Source of the DNA: Lanius collurio
Lineage: Eukaryota > Chordata > Aves > Passeriformes > Laniidae
Length of the DNA stretch: 64,000 bases
NCBI GenBank assembly: GCA_020086605.1
Contig: JACBWW010000045.1
Coordinates: 2,521,175-2,585,174 of the forward strand
Direction of reading: 5' to 3'
Part shown: positions 1-8,568 of the stretch, piece by piece
Position numbering within the stretch: position 1 is the stretch's first letter
Layout: each line of letters begins with the position of its first letter
Translations under genes and position numbers: made by a program
Notes under the pieces: generated by a model
What the model was told of the DNA's origin: nothing
What the model saw: only the letters and a program-made list of their open reading frames with translations
Database searches by the model: none

Positions 1-205
1 ATAGGGGACAAAAACCATCTGGAGCCTGGGATGACTTTAAAGTCGGTCCCCAGGAGGAGGAGTTTGTGGTGGATACAAGGGCTGAAAGATCCTGCCTAGT
101 AAATACCCCAAAAGGTTGTAGTGAAAGTAGAGATACTGTACAAGTAACAGGGGCAAAAGGAGAAAGTTTTACAGTTCCTGTCATAAGAGATGTGGATACA
201 TATAT
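1..205 (+). pseudogene. Endogenous retrovirus protease fragment
   Basis: An open frame from base 3 reads through a retroviral aspartic-protease-like stretch. It has a hydrophobic strand, the active-site region VDTRAERS at about 69-92, and then a basic/polar segment. Family knowledge: retroviral proteases carry D-T/S-G at the active site; here the glycine position reads arginine, so this copy should be inactive. The frame runs into a (TA)n tract at about 196-221 and no reverse transcriptase follows, so the element is truncated. It continues off the left edge. The retroviral assignment rests on the short motif and its context, and the family is not determined. Confidence 0.6.
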
Positions 206-222
206 ATATATATATATATACA
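196..222. repeat. (TA)n microsatellite
   Basis: A simple TA dinucleotide tract that ends the retroviral protease fragment and opens the AT-rich region. Confidence 0.9.
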
Positions 223-419
223 TGAACAGTGTATTTGTGAGAACTGGGTCTGTGACAGCACTGATGTGGTTAATTAAAACAATCCCCATTATTTGGTCTA
301 CATGGGCAAATATTCAGCGCTGCAACTTAAACATTGGTGTGGGAGGGGGTCTGAAAATGTAAATATATGGACCACCAGAAATCCTTAATAGGGGGGTGTG
401 TAACACAATTGCATAGGAA

Positions 420-1480
420 TATTATAAGAAAAGATGTTTATATGAAGGTATTATATATTATATGCAAAAGACATTGATATATATTACATGAATTGTTATA
501 TATTTATATGTGTTACTATATATATTTGTATGTATGATATATATTTATAGATTATATATGTACATCTTTATTATATATTGGGATATAAAATATATAATTA
601 TATGCTTTACATTATACAGTATATGGTTATATAATGGTATACAATGTGCACATATATGTAACATATAATGTATATGAAGTGTTTCTGTGCATGCATAATT
701 AACTACTGTATATTCTATGTACTTCACCTAGTCTATTTTATATATTTTGTGTTGCATATGATACAGATGTTATATATATATGCAAAATTAATTTATATAT
801 TATTATAGAAAATATATAGTGATATGCTTTACATTACAGATGATGATATATAATGTATACATAATGGCATATATAATAAAAATACAACTTATATAAACTT
901 GCATAACTAACTAGGGTACATTCTCCATCTACTTACACTACATTCTACCTATTTTGTGGTTAGTGTTTGTATTTGTCTTATGTGTTTGTAAGTGATACAG
1001 AGGTTATATGCAAAAGGTATTTATATATTATTATATAAAATATATCATTATATGCTTTAAATTATATAGCATATATCATCGCTTACTTTATAATGCATAC
1101 ATAATTGATATATTCTATATGAACTGTTTGTGTGCATGCATAATTAACTACTGTGTATTCTCTACCTACACACACTATATTCTATATATTTTACATATGT
1201 GTGCGTGTAAATACATATGGATATATAATTATTAATATATAGATGGATAGATATGAGTGTATATATATGAAAACTAAGTGTCTGGGAGAGTTTTGAGGGT
1301 ACAAATACATCTGTGTGTACATAACACATATATAATACATATAGATGAAACATACATAGATATAAAAATTATATGTGGATATATATATGTATATATATAT
1401 AAATTACATATTAAAAATATATAGAAAATATATTTTCTATACATTTATATAAATATTATTTTATTTATATCCCCCTGCCC
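420..1480. repeat. AT-rich tandem satellite, about 225-bp period
   Basis: About three diverged copies of one AT-rich unit. The marker TATGCTTTA(C/A)ATTA starts at 601, 823 and 1051, giving spacings of 222 and 228 bp. Copies also share a segment reading GTGCATGCATAATTAACTACTGT, seen near 686 and 1131, and a weaker version near 900. The ends are fuzzy and grade into (TA)n and ATATAT-rich sequence. No gene is visible here. Short open frames in this stretch are low-complexity tyrosine/isoleucine runs. Confidence 0.75.
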
Positions 1481-1535
1481 CCTCCCCCTGGGTGTGTGCA
1501 CAAGACACCAAGGCCGGGTTACAAACACTCTCCAC

Positions 1536-1541
1536 TTTATT
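1536..1541 (-). terminator. TAF9B: Poly(A) signal of TAF9B
   Basis: The minus strand reads AATAAA about 260 bp beyond the stop codon. It is followed within about 40 bp by a G/T-rich stretch (TTGGTGTCTTGTG), as expected of a downstream element. A second AATAAA lies at 1460-1465. Confidence 0.6.
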
Positions 1542-1600
1542 TCCACGCTCCCACAGCCCATCCAGGGCCTTCCCTCCCATTCCCACCCTCTGGAGTCCAT

Positions 1601-1792
1601 GTGGATCCCATGGGAAGAGCTCCTGGGGATCCCATGGGAAGGGCTCCTGTGCATCCCAGGGGAAGGGCTCCCGTGGATCCCAGGGGAAGGGCTCCTGTGC
1701 ATCCCAGGGGAAGGGCTCCTGTGCATCCCAGGGGAAGGGCTCCTGGGGATCCCAGGGGAAGGGCTCCCGGGGATCCCACGGGAAGGGCTCCT
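1601..1792. repeat. 24-bp minisatellite, 8 units, in TAF9B 3' UTR
   Basis: Eight head-to-tail 24-bp units of the type (g)tGNATCCCANGGGAAGGGCTCC(t/c), differing at only a few positions each. The array starts about 5 bp beyond the TAF9B stop codon, so it should be transcribed in the 3' UTR. The unit is a multiple of three, which keeps long open frames on both strands, but none belongs to the gene. Confidence 0.95.
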
Positions 1793-1797
1793 GCCCC

Positions 1798-1958
1798 TCA
1801 CAAGGCGTCGTAGTCGTCGTCGTCCTCGTGCTTCCTCTTGAGCGGGTTGGGGTCGGCGGCGCCGGGCGGGACCATGTTGGTGGTGATCAGGATGTTCTTG
1901 GGGCCGATCAGGGATGGGTTGATCAGGACGTTCTGCACCGTGGGAGTGGTGGGGGTGG
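1798..1958 (-). CDS. TAF9B: TAF9B last coding exon
   Basis: The acceptor TTCCCACAG precedes a phase-1 start. The exon encodes a TPTTPTVQ linker, the [21 protein letters not shown] block and an acidic tail ending DDDDYDAL, then TGA at 1798-1800. Confidence 0.9.
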
Positions 1959-3629
1959 CTGTGGGAATCATGGCAAGGGTTCACTGAAAGCTTGGAGCGA
2001 TCCCTGTCTTTGCCCTGTGTGTTCCAGGCTAACAAAGCGCCTGCTGCCAGAAGGTTCCCAGGGGATTCATCCCAGGAGGGAGGATGGGGAAGTGCTGGGG
2101 GGGTGAGGACACAATGGGGAGAGGGAAACAGGAGCCAGGGGGTGAGGGAGCTGCCCAGGATGGCAGTGTTCTGGCTGCCACTGCTGTGCTGGGAATGGGA
2201 ATTAACACTGGAAGATCCCAGAATGAGGGAGAGGGGAAGCACAACCAGCTTGGCCAGAGCAGCTGTGACTGCCCCATGCCTGGAGTGCATGTGGAAGGTG
2301 TCTCTGTCCATGGCAGGGGGAGGGACTGGATGAGCTTCTCCCTGCCAACCCCAGCAGGCTGTGGCTGTGTGATTATCCCTGTATCCATCCCCAGGAACAC
2401 CAGGAATACCTGACTTCCCAGCAGGCTGGGAGGATGGGATCTGCACGGTGAAGCGCTGCCCCGCCAGAGACACCGGCGCTCCCACCTTGGCTGACACCGA
2501 CACAGTCTGGGCTGAGGGGGTACCTGCAATTCAACAACCCCCAAAATAAACCAGAATAGACCCATAAACAGTCCTGAAATTCCTTCCCAGTGGCACCCGT
2601 TATTAGACACAGTGGGAATGCACAGGAACACAATGGCACTGGATACAAGGAGTCAGATTTCCAGGTAGAGCTGCACATTTTCCCATTTTCCCACATTTAC
2701 TCCAGCCCTACAGAATTCCAGACTATAAACACACATTAATTTTTAGGGCACAGCCCTAAATTTTAAGACCCTTTTAAAAATGGATCTTTCCCAGTGCTAT
2801 TTAATTCAGCACCATGCTGTCATTAAGGAAAACAACCCTAAATTTAAGGCAAGTTCTTGAATAGTCCCTTAAATAAAAAATTTATCACCAATACACAACA
2901 TCTATAATGCATTTATGTATAAATGTTATTATAATAATAAAGATTAAATTAATTTATTAGACTAAACTTCCTGATGCTGTGAAACAATTCAAGGTCAGGA
3001 GGCCCCTTTACATTCCCTCAGGAGTTGAAAAGTGTTTTAAATTATTCCTCTCAATTTTTCCTTCCTAAAATGAAGGTGGGAAACCCCAGTGGAGCTGTTT
3101 CCTACCCAAAGTGGGAGTGCTGGGCCTGCTGCTCACGGCGCCCACGCTCAGGCGAGGCACTGTGATCCTGCCTGCTGTGGAGGAGACCTGTGGGGAGAGA
3201 ACCAGGGAATGGCTTGGAATAAACAGGAAAGTCCCCCCCACTGAGGCATTCAGTGCTTCCCACTAAAGGAAATATCTTCCCTCTAAAGCAGAAACAACTG
3301 AGGTGGAAGCAAAAAATACCCTTTAATATCTACACCAAAGCCTGGCTCGTGCCTNCCCTGTCCCCGTGTCTCAGTCACATCCCCGAGTCCCACCCCTGTC
3401 CCCGTGTCCCATCCCTGTCCCCGTGTCCCGCCCCTGTCCCCGTGTCCCGCCTGCCAGCCCGCTCGGGGCTGCCCAGCGCCGGCTGCACTCACGTCCCGGG
3501 GCGGGGGGGATGTGAAGGACTGGTCAGTCCGGCACTGGATCGCCAGGCGCACGTCGTCCGCGTCCACGCTGGACTTCTTGGCGTGGCTTGAGTAGATCTT
3601 GGCGTCCTCCAGGATTGTGGTCACGTATC
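1798..3629 (-). CDS. TAF9B: TAF9-family TFIID/SAGA subunit, probably TAF9B (partial)
   Basis: A histone-fold TBP-associated factor. The family pairs with TAF6/TAF6L in TFIID and SAGA-type complexes in the nucleus. Visible exons, 5' to 3' on the minus strand, are 3493-3629, 3106-3187, 2410-2523 and 1798-1958, all with AG/GT borders and matching phases. The first encodes [15 protein letters not shown] and the signature [11 protein letters not shown] of the histone fold, ending SPPPRD. The others give the [20 protein letters not shown] and [15 protein letters not shown] blocks and a [13 protein letters not shown] tail before TGA. Two parts are missing: the 5' exons with the start codon, and the conserved exon of about 45 codons that normally follows SPPPRD. 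Residues such as FTVQIP and the KRKHEDDDD tail favour TAF9B, while [13 protein letters not shown] resembles TAF9. Synteny with CYSLTR1 and FNDC3C favours TAF9B. Open frames and introns argue against a processed pseudogene. Confidence 0.8.
2276..2380 (+). mobile_element. CR1 LINE fragment in TAF9B intron
   Basis: It reads GGAAGGTGTCTCTGTCCATGGCAGGG and a decayed GGACTGGATGA tail, typical of the CR1 3' part. Its orientation is antisense to TAF9B. Confidence 0.65.
2410..2523 (-). CDS. TAF9B: TAF9B exon
   Basis: The phase-1 exon sits between the acceptor ATTGCAG and the weak donor GTATTC. It encodes [14 protein letters not shown] and [13 protein letters not shown], a block conserved in TAF9/TAF9B. 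The donor was chosen because it restores the frame with the last exon. Confidence 0.85.
3106..3187 (-). CDS. TAF9B: TAF9B exon
   Basis: Bordered by CCCCACAG and GTAGGA. It encodes [20 protein letters not shown] and RPSTPTLG. It starts in phase 0, so the missing upstream exon must be a multiple of three long. Confidence 0.9.
3340..3455. repeat. GC-rich ~18-bp tandem repeat with an N
   Basis: Repeats of CCCTGTCCCCGTGTCCC(g/a) with a single undetermined base at 3355. It lies in the TAF9B intron where the missing conserved exon should be, which suggests an assembly collapse. Confidence 0.8.
3493..3629 (-). CDS. TAF9B: TAF9B histone-fold exon
   Basis: The acceptor CCCCCAG and donor GTGAGT bound 137 bp. 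It starts two bases into an arginine codon and encodes the second half of the histone fold, [15 protein letters not shown], followed by [11 protein letters not shown] and [12 protein letters not shown]. This is the strongest identification of the gene. Confidence 0.93.
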
Positions 3630-3754
3630 CTGGGGGAAACAGGCTCCGGATTGAGGCTGGGGTAAATGAAGTCTTCCCCATCCCAATCCCGATCCCACCT
3701 GGCTGGCACTGAAAACTCTGCAGTCTCCAGGTACTGCTCAGACCGCCCGAGGGC

Positions 3755-3820
3755 AGTGCTGGATGGGACACCGGGAAGGAACGGGATGGGACACCGGGAA
3801 GGAACGGGATGGGACNCCTG
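3755..3820. repeat. ~23-bp tandem repeat with an N
   Basis: Three copies of GGGACACCGGGAAGGAACGGGAT-type sequence, the last broken by an N at 3816. No coding similarity is seen. This is the second small assembly defect upstream of the first visible TAF9B exon. Confidence 0.8.
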
Positions 3821-4297
3821 TGCTGAGGCAGCTCCAAGGCCAAGTCATTTGACTTCCATGAGTCAGAGTGTGTTACACAAAAACATCCTGGGAGGAGGGA
3901 GGGAGGAGGAATTCCAGACACTGACCTTAGACAACAAATAAAATCCACTTTTCTTTCCCCTTGTTTTAGGAAAGAACGGGAGAGGAGCTCTTCCACAGGC
4001 TGGGATCAGGCTGGAACTTGGCACATGGAGCTGTGTGAGGCAGGGAAGAAAATTAGGGTTTGCCTCTGTGGGACTTGGGATTTATCCCTAAACTCTTCTG
4101 TCCCCTCTGTGCCACCCTCCCCACCTGCCCACAGTTGACTTTCCAGGCTGGGAAGAACAACCAGGAGCTACTTGCAGGATTTCTGCCAGGAAAGCAGCAG
4201 CAAGAAGACAGGGAGAGCCAGTTCCTACAAACATTGCCCTGGCCATGGACGTTTCTCCCCATGGGGCACTCTGTGCTGGGGAGCACGGGGTCAGTGA

Positions 4298-4640
4298 GGT
4301 TGGAAAAGCCTTCCAAGACTATCAAATCTAAGCTGTGTCCGATGCCCCCCTTTTCCCCAGCCCAGAGCACTGAGTGCCACCTCCAGTCCTTCCTTGGACA
4401 CCTCAGGGTTGGAGACTCCACCACCTCCCTGGGCAGTTCTGATGTTTAACCACTTTTTCCATAAAGAAATTCCTGCTGCTGTCCAACCTGGCCCTCCCTT
4501 GGCCCAGCCTGAGGCCATTCCCTCTCCTCCTGTCCCTGTTCCCTGGGAGCAGAGCCCGACCCCCCTGAGCCCCCTCCTGTCAGGGAGTTGTGCAGAGCCA
4601 CAAGGTCCCCCCCGATCCCCCTTTTCTCCAGGATAAACGC
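4298..4640 (-). mobile_element. CR1 LINE fragment
   Basis: Read on the plus strand it begins TTGGAAAAGCCTTCCAAGAC and continues through CCCAGCCCAGAGCACTGAGTGC, CCTCCCTGGGCAG and the TTCCATAAAGAAATTCCT block. That is the reverse complement of a CR1 3' region. Confidence 0.85.
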
Positions 4641-4911
4641 AGACACACACATTCCATGGGCACCACAGGGCGGCCCAATGGAGGAGCAGCCACCCTTCCT
4701 CCCCGCTCAGGCACCGGGGTTGTTTTCAGCATCGGAAAACAGGAAATGGGGTCACGGTGTGTCCTGGCCCGGCCCCGACTCCTCCGTCTGCCGCGGGTCG
4801 TTCATCCCAGGCAGCTGCCGGCCAGCTGGGAATCATCTGTTGGAGAAATCGGGAGCACAGCCTGGGCACGTGGCTCTGCTCAGGGTGCAGGATTTAAATC
4901 CCATAAATTTT

Positions 4912-5060
4912 AAATCCCTGGAAGTGTTCAAGGCCGGGATGGATGGGGCTCGGAGCAACCTGGGAAGGGGGAAGGTGTCCCTGTCTGCCTGTCTGGCAGG
5001 AATGGAGCAAGATTAACTTTAAGGTGCCTCCCAACTCAAACCATTCCATGATTCTATGAA
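4912..5060 (+). mobile_element. CR1 LINE 3' end
   Basis: Contains GTGTTCAAGGCCGGGATGGATGG, AGGTGTCCCTGTC and the terminal CCATTCCATGATTCTATGA motif. The 3' end points to higher coordinates. Confidence 0.88.
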
Positions 5061-6072
5061 ACCTCACTGGGGATTTCTTCCCAGATGGGATTTGTCGAGG
5101 TGTTCAGGGTGCAGCCAAGCAGAGCCCTGGCACACAGATGGCTTTTGTTGTTGAGAAGTGTCCAAATGCCTAAATCTGCAAGAACAACCCCAGCCAGAGC
5201 TTCTGCCTCTTGGAAAGGGCAGCAGGAATCTCCCTAACGTCAGAGCCGGGATCTGCCGGACAATGCAGTGCCTGTGCTCAGCTCTGACCTTTCCAGCCCC
5301 AATCCCACACAATTTGGCTCCACAAAACTCTGGCTTTTGAGCAGTCCTTGGGAACAGAAGAGTTGCAAAGAGCTGAACTCTGAGGAGGCGGAGGAGGTTT
5401 GTTTTGTAGCCGATACCTCTCTCGCTTCTGCCAGAGCCCCATTCCCGGGTTCTGGAGGAATTTCTGAGGACTGTTACAAGACAGATCCTGCTGCTGGGTG
5501 TTCCTGCTCCCTCTGGCAGTGTGCTTCCAGCTTCCCAGAGCCTTCCCTTGGCATTCTCTCACACTGGCCCCCACCCCCGTTGCCTCCTCCACTCAGCATT
5601 TTCCAGCTCCTCATCTTTGATCTTTCCTAGAGTGGAAGGTAAATCCAGGCTGAGTGTCCACCTGTGTCTTTGGGAAGACCTGATGGTCAAATAAAGCTTT
5701 TCCCATCTTCATCAGATCATTAAGCCACTGTCAGGAGAAATTCCACACCCAGCAGCAAATGCTGGGGAAGAGCTCGAGGGGGAGAGGCCCTGAGTCAACA
5801 CAAAATAATGGAAAATTGCTAATTAGCCCCAAACAATTAAATTTCCAGTATCAAAGAACTGTTCTACTTCACCTGGGAACTGCAGATCCTTCCTGCAGCA
5901 CAAGGGGAAATGGAAGAGATATTCCAGGGGTTCTATTTTCTTGGAAGAAAAGTTAATTCAGCTCTCAATGACACTAAGCATGTTCCCTCCCCTTAAATCG
6001 CACATGACACAAGTGAGACTAAATCCCAAAAACCACAGGAGCCCAGAGTCAAATTTGAATACATTTGTATTA

Positions 6073-6078
6073 TTTATT
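6073..6078 (-). terminator. Candidate distal poly(A) signal of FNDC3C
   Basis: AATAAA on the minus strand, about 2.2 kb beyond the FNDC3C stop. An alternative AATAAA lies at 7388-7393. Nothing in the sequence decides which is used. Confidence 0.45.
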
Positions 6079-8250
6079 GGCTGTATTAAATATATTATCT
6101 ATTTGATAGTTACAATTTAGTAATACAATGCATGGCAGCTTTAACATACGTTTGAGATACCTCAAAAATGACAATACAAGAGAACTGAAGATACCTAAAA
6201 TACATTAATGCCACAAGGGTAAATCCTTCTGGAATGGACAACAGCTGATGGAAAATTCGTACTGCAGTATAAATCCTGGATATTTTCTGGAAATATAAGC
6301 ATTTTGTGGCAATTACAAAAGGATTTGATTTCATTTTTTAGCAGTCATGACTTGTTAGTATTTACTCTGCAATCCTAATTTCTCTTTTAAATGATCAGGA
6401 CTATTATTGCCAAATAAACCTCTACAAGTTGGTTCTAAGGAGTTAAGAAAGAACCCTTTGGCAACGGAGACTTGCTGCAGGCAGTTTATCTGCTAAAGGG
6501 AGACTATGAGGAAAATAAAGACAGATTGTAAACTCTTTTGCAAACTAAAGACTAATATCTGTATAAAACTCTTTCTGACACTGGAGGGAGAGATTTCTAT
6601 GATATAATAAATGATTAACTTAAAGTTCTGCTACAAGTAGAACAATACATTCAAACATACATTTGTTTTCTTTCCAGGACTTTTAATCAAAATAAATAGA
6701 GTACAAAAATGAAGAGTACACTTTGAAAAGATTAATTTCAGATTGCACCATCAATCTACTGTGAAGAGGATTAAGTGATACTAAGTCATAATTTAGGTTT
6801 TCCACATGTGAAATACAACACAATGCCTCAAACTCTAACACAACGTTATTCCTCAACTGCTGTAGGAGAAAGACCCTTAAAGTGATTAATTAATTACTGG
6901 AAACACGTCGCCTGTAGCTCTGTCACATCCACCCTCCCACCTACAAGTGCATCGCTCTGATGGCCCAAGTGGAGCCACAGACTTTGCAAAATACCCTAAA
7001 TCTACTGTTCTGTGGCATATTCCAAACGCTGTTGGCAAGACCCATCCTGAAACGTTGGAAATTTGTGAGTTCCAGCTTTCAAAAGCTTTGATCTAATGGA
7101 GCCAGGAGCTGCCAGGCTCCTCCTCAGGGGTTCACAAGCAGATGGAACACAACAGTCAAATGTAGTGCACAGTGTCCACAAAAATATCCCCCAGCCGACC
7201 AGGACGAGTTTCAGACAAGTTCATAGCAGGCTGAACATTCCCAACAGGAAAACCATGGAATGTGAAGCTGCTACCACTGGGATAGCAAGTTTAAAACATT
7301 TTATAAACGTTATCTAAAAAGAGTTCTCTCACGTACAATTTGCTCGTTGGGGTTAAGTTAGAAGGGCACCCAAAGCAGGCTGAACTTTTTATTTTTTAGG
7401 TTAATAATAGTACAAAAACATTTGCTCAGTTTGAGCCAAATAGTGTAACATTTATCATAAATGCACTCTTTCTCCTTAAAGACAACTCCTGTGCTGTTCT
7501 GAGCACGCTGCACAGGGAATTACTTTTCTCTCAGGCACTGAGAGTGAAATGTGGATTGGGCCAAAGCTGCTCAGGACAGCAGGAAGATTCCGGGCAGAGC
7601 CTTTCCTGGGCATCCCGGCAGAGCGCCACGTCCTGCTGGCATTGGTTTGGATTAAAACCCTAAAAAACCCTGGCACCCTCTACTCCAACACTTGAAATGA
7701 TTATTACTGAATCCCAAGTATTAAAATAACTGTAAAGTAGTAATATCACTAAGTCAATATTCTGCTTTCCTTCTACAGTCTAGTAAATGTGGTATGCTCT
7801 AGTAGGCTCTGCAGTTCTGCTCTAAGCTCAAGCACTTGTGCTGCTGGATTTCATGGATATCAAACTACAGCGAAATCTGATGGAACAGCCATGGCCTCCC
7901 ACTGCTCTGGTGGTGCTGGGAAAGGACTGGTCTAGCAATGCCTTCCCTCTCCAACTGGCTGGGATGGGGAGAGGGGAGGAGTGTGCACATCCCCCAGTGT
8001 GCACCGTAAGGCAGCTAGACGATTGCTGCTCTCTAACAGCTCACCCTGATTGCAGAGGCCCCAGGATCACCCTTTCTACAGGAAATCTGTGTCCAGCATT
8101 TGGAAAGGATCTGCCAAGCCAGCCTCGGGGGCAGCCAGCAGCAGGAGCAGGAACGCACGGAGCGAGGGGTTCCCAGCTAGGATTCCATTGAACTACCCAT
8201 AAATACCCCAGAGAGCTCTGTACAGACAGCTGAGCGGGGCCAGCTCTGCC
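6073..8250 (-). other. Probable FNDC3C 3' UTR
   Basis: AT-rich, repeat-free sequence between the FNDC3C stop codon and AATAAA signals. No CR1 fragment is recognisable over 2.2 kb, unlike the flanks, which fits transcribed sequence under constraint. The extent is inferred. Confidence 0.5.
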
Positions 8251-8568
8251 CTACTTGATGACGAAGTACTGGATGACCACGGCGAAGAGGATGGCGACCA
8301 CGGCGAAGCCGCAGAGCAGCGCGATGGCGATGACGCGCTCCTCGTGCAGCCGCTTCCCGCTCTGCGCCAGCTCCGCGCTGGGCGGGGCCGCGGCGGGGCC
8401 CGGCTCGCGGCGCTGGCAGCAGAACACGGTGCTGGGGCTGTAGGGGCCGTAGAGCTCCGGGCAGCCCGGCAGGTCGTGGCACTGGCGGCCGGCACAGACG
8501 CGCGCGCGGTACTCACAGTTCGTCTGCGCGGCCGGCAGCCGGAACCACGGCTCCGGGCCCTTGTACAC
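8251..8568 (-). CDS. FNDC3C1: FNDC3C last exon: end of FN3-9 and membrane anchor
   Basis: Acceptor CCCGCAG at 8569-8575. It encodes VYKGPEPWFRLP, the last FN3 strands, a variable alanine/proline-rich linker, and a tail of about 25 hydrophobic residues (IAIALLCGFAVVAILFAVVI) ending QYFVIK, then TAG at 8251-8253. The tail matches the C-terminus of FNDC3A. The exon is GC-rich compared with its neighbours. Confidence 0.93.
   Translation of the reverse strand: MYKGPEPWFRLPAAQTNCEYRARVCAGRQCHDLPGCPELYGPYSPSTVFCCQRREPGPAAAPPSAELAQSGKRLHEERVIAIALLCGFAVVAILFAVVIQYFVIK

Larger units (their letters stand above)
3821..6072. other. Intergenic region between TAF9B and FNDC3C
   Basis: Apart from two CR1 fragments nothing gene-like is recognised. 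The TAF9B 5' exons and promoter would be expected here or in collapsed sequence near 3355/3816. I searched by eye for the first half of the histone fold and did not find it. Confidence 0.5.

Noticed and set aside
1601..1792. A CRISPR-like array
   Set aside because: Units are contiguous with no unique spacers, and the genome is vertebrate.
1445..2503. A 352-codon minus-strand frame with octapeptide repeats
   Set aside because: It reads through a TAF9B exon, an intron and then, out of the gene's frame, the 24-bp minisatellite. Only the part at 2410-2503 is real coding sequence.
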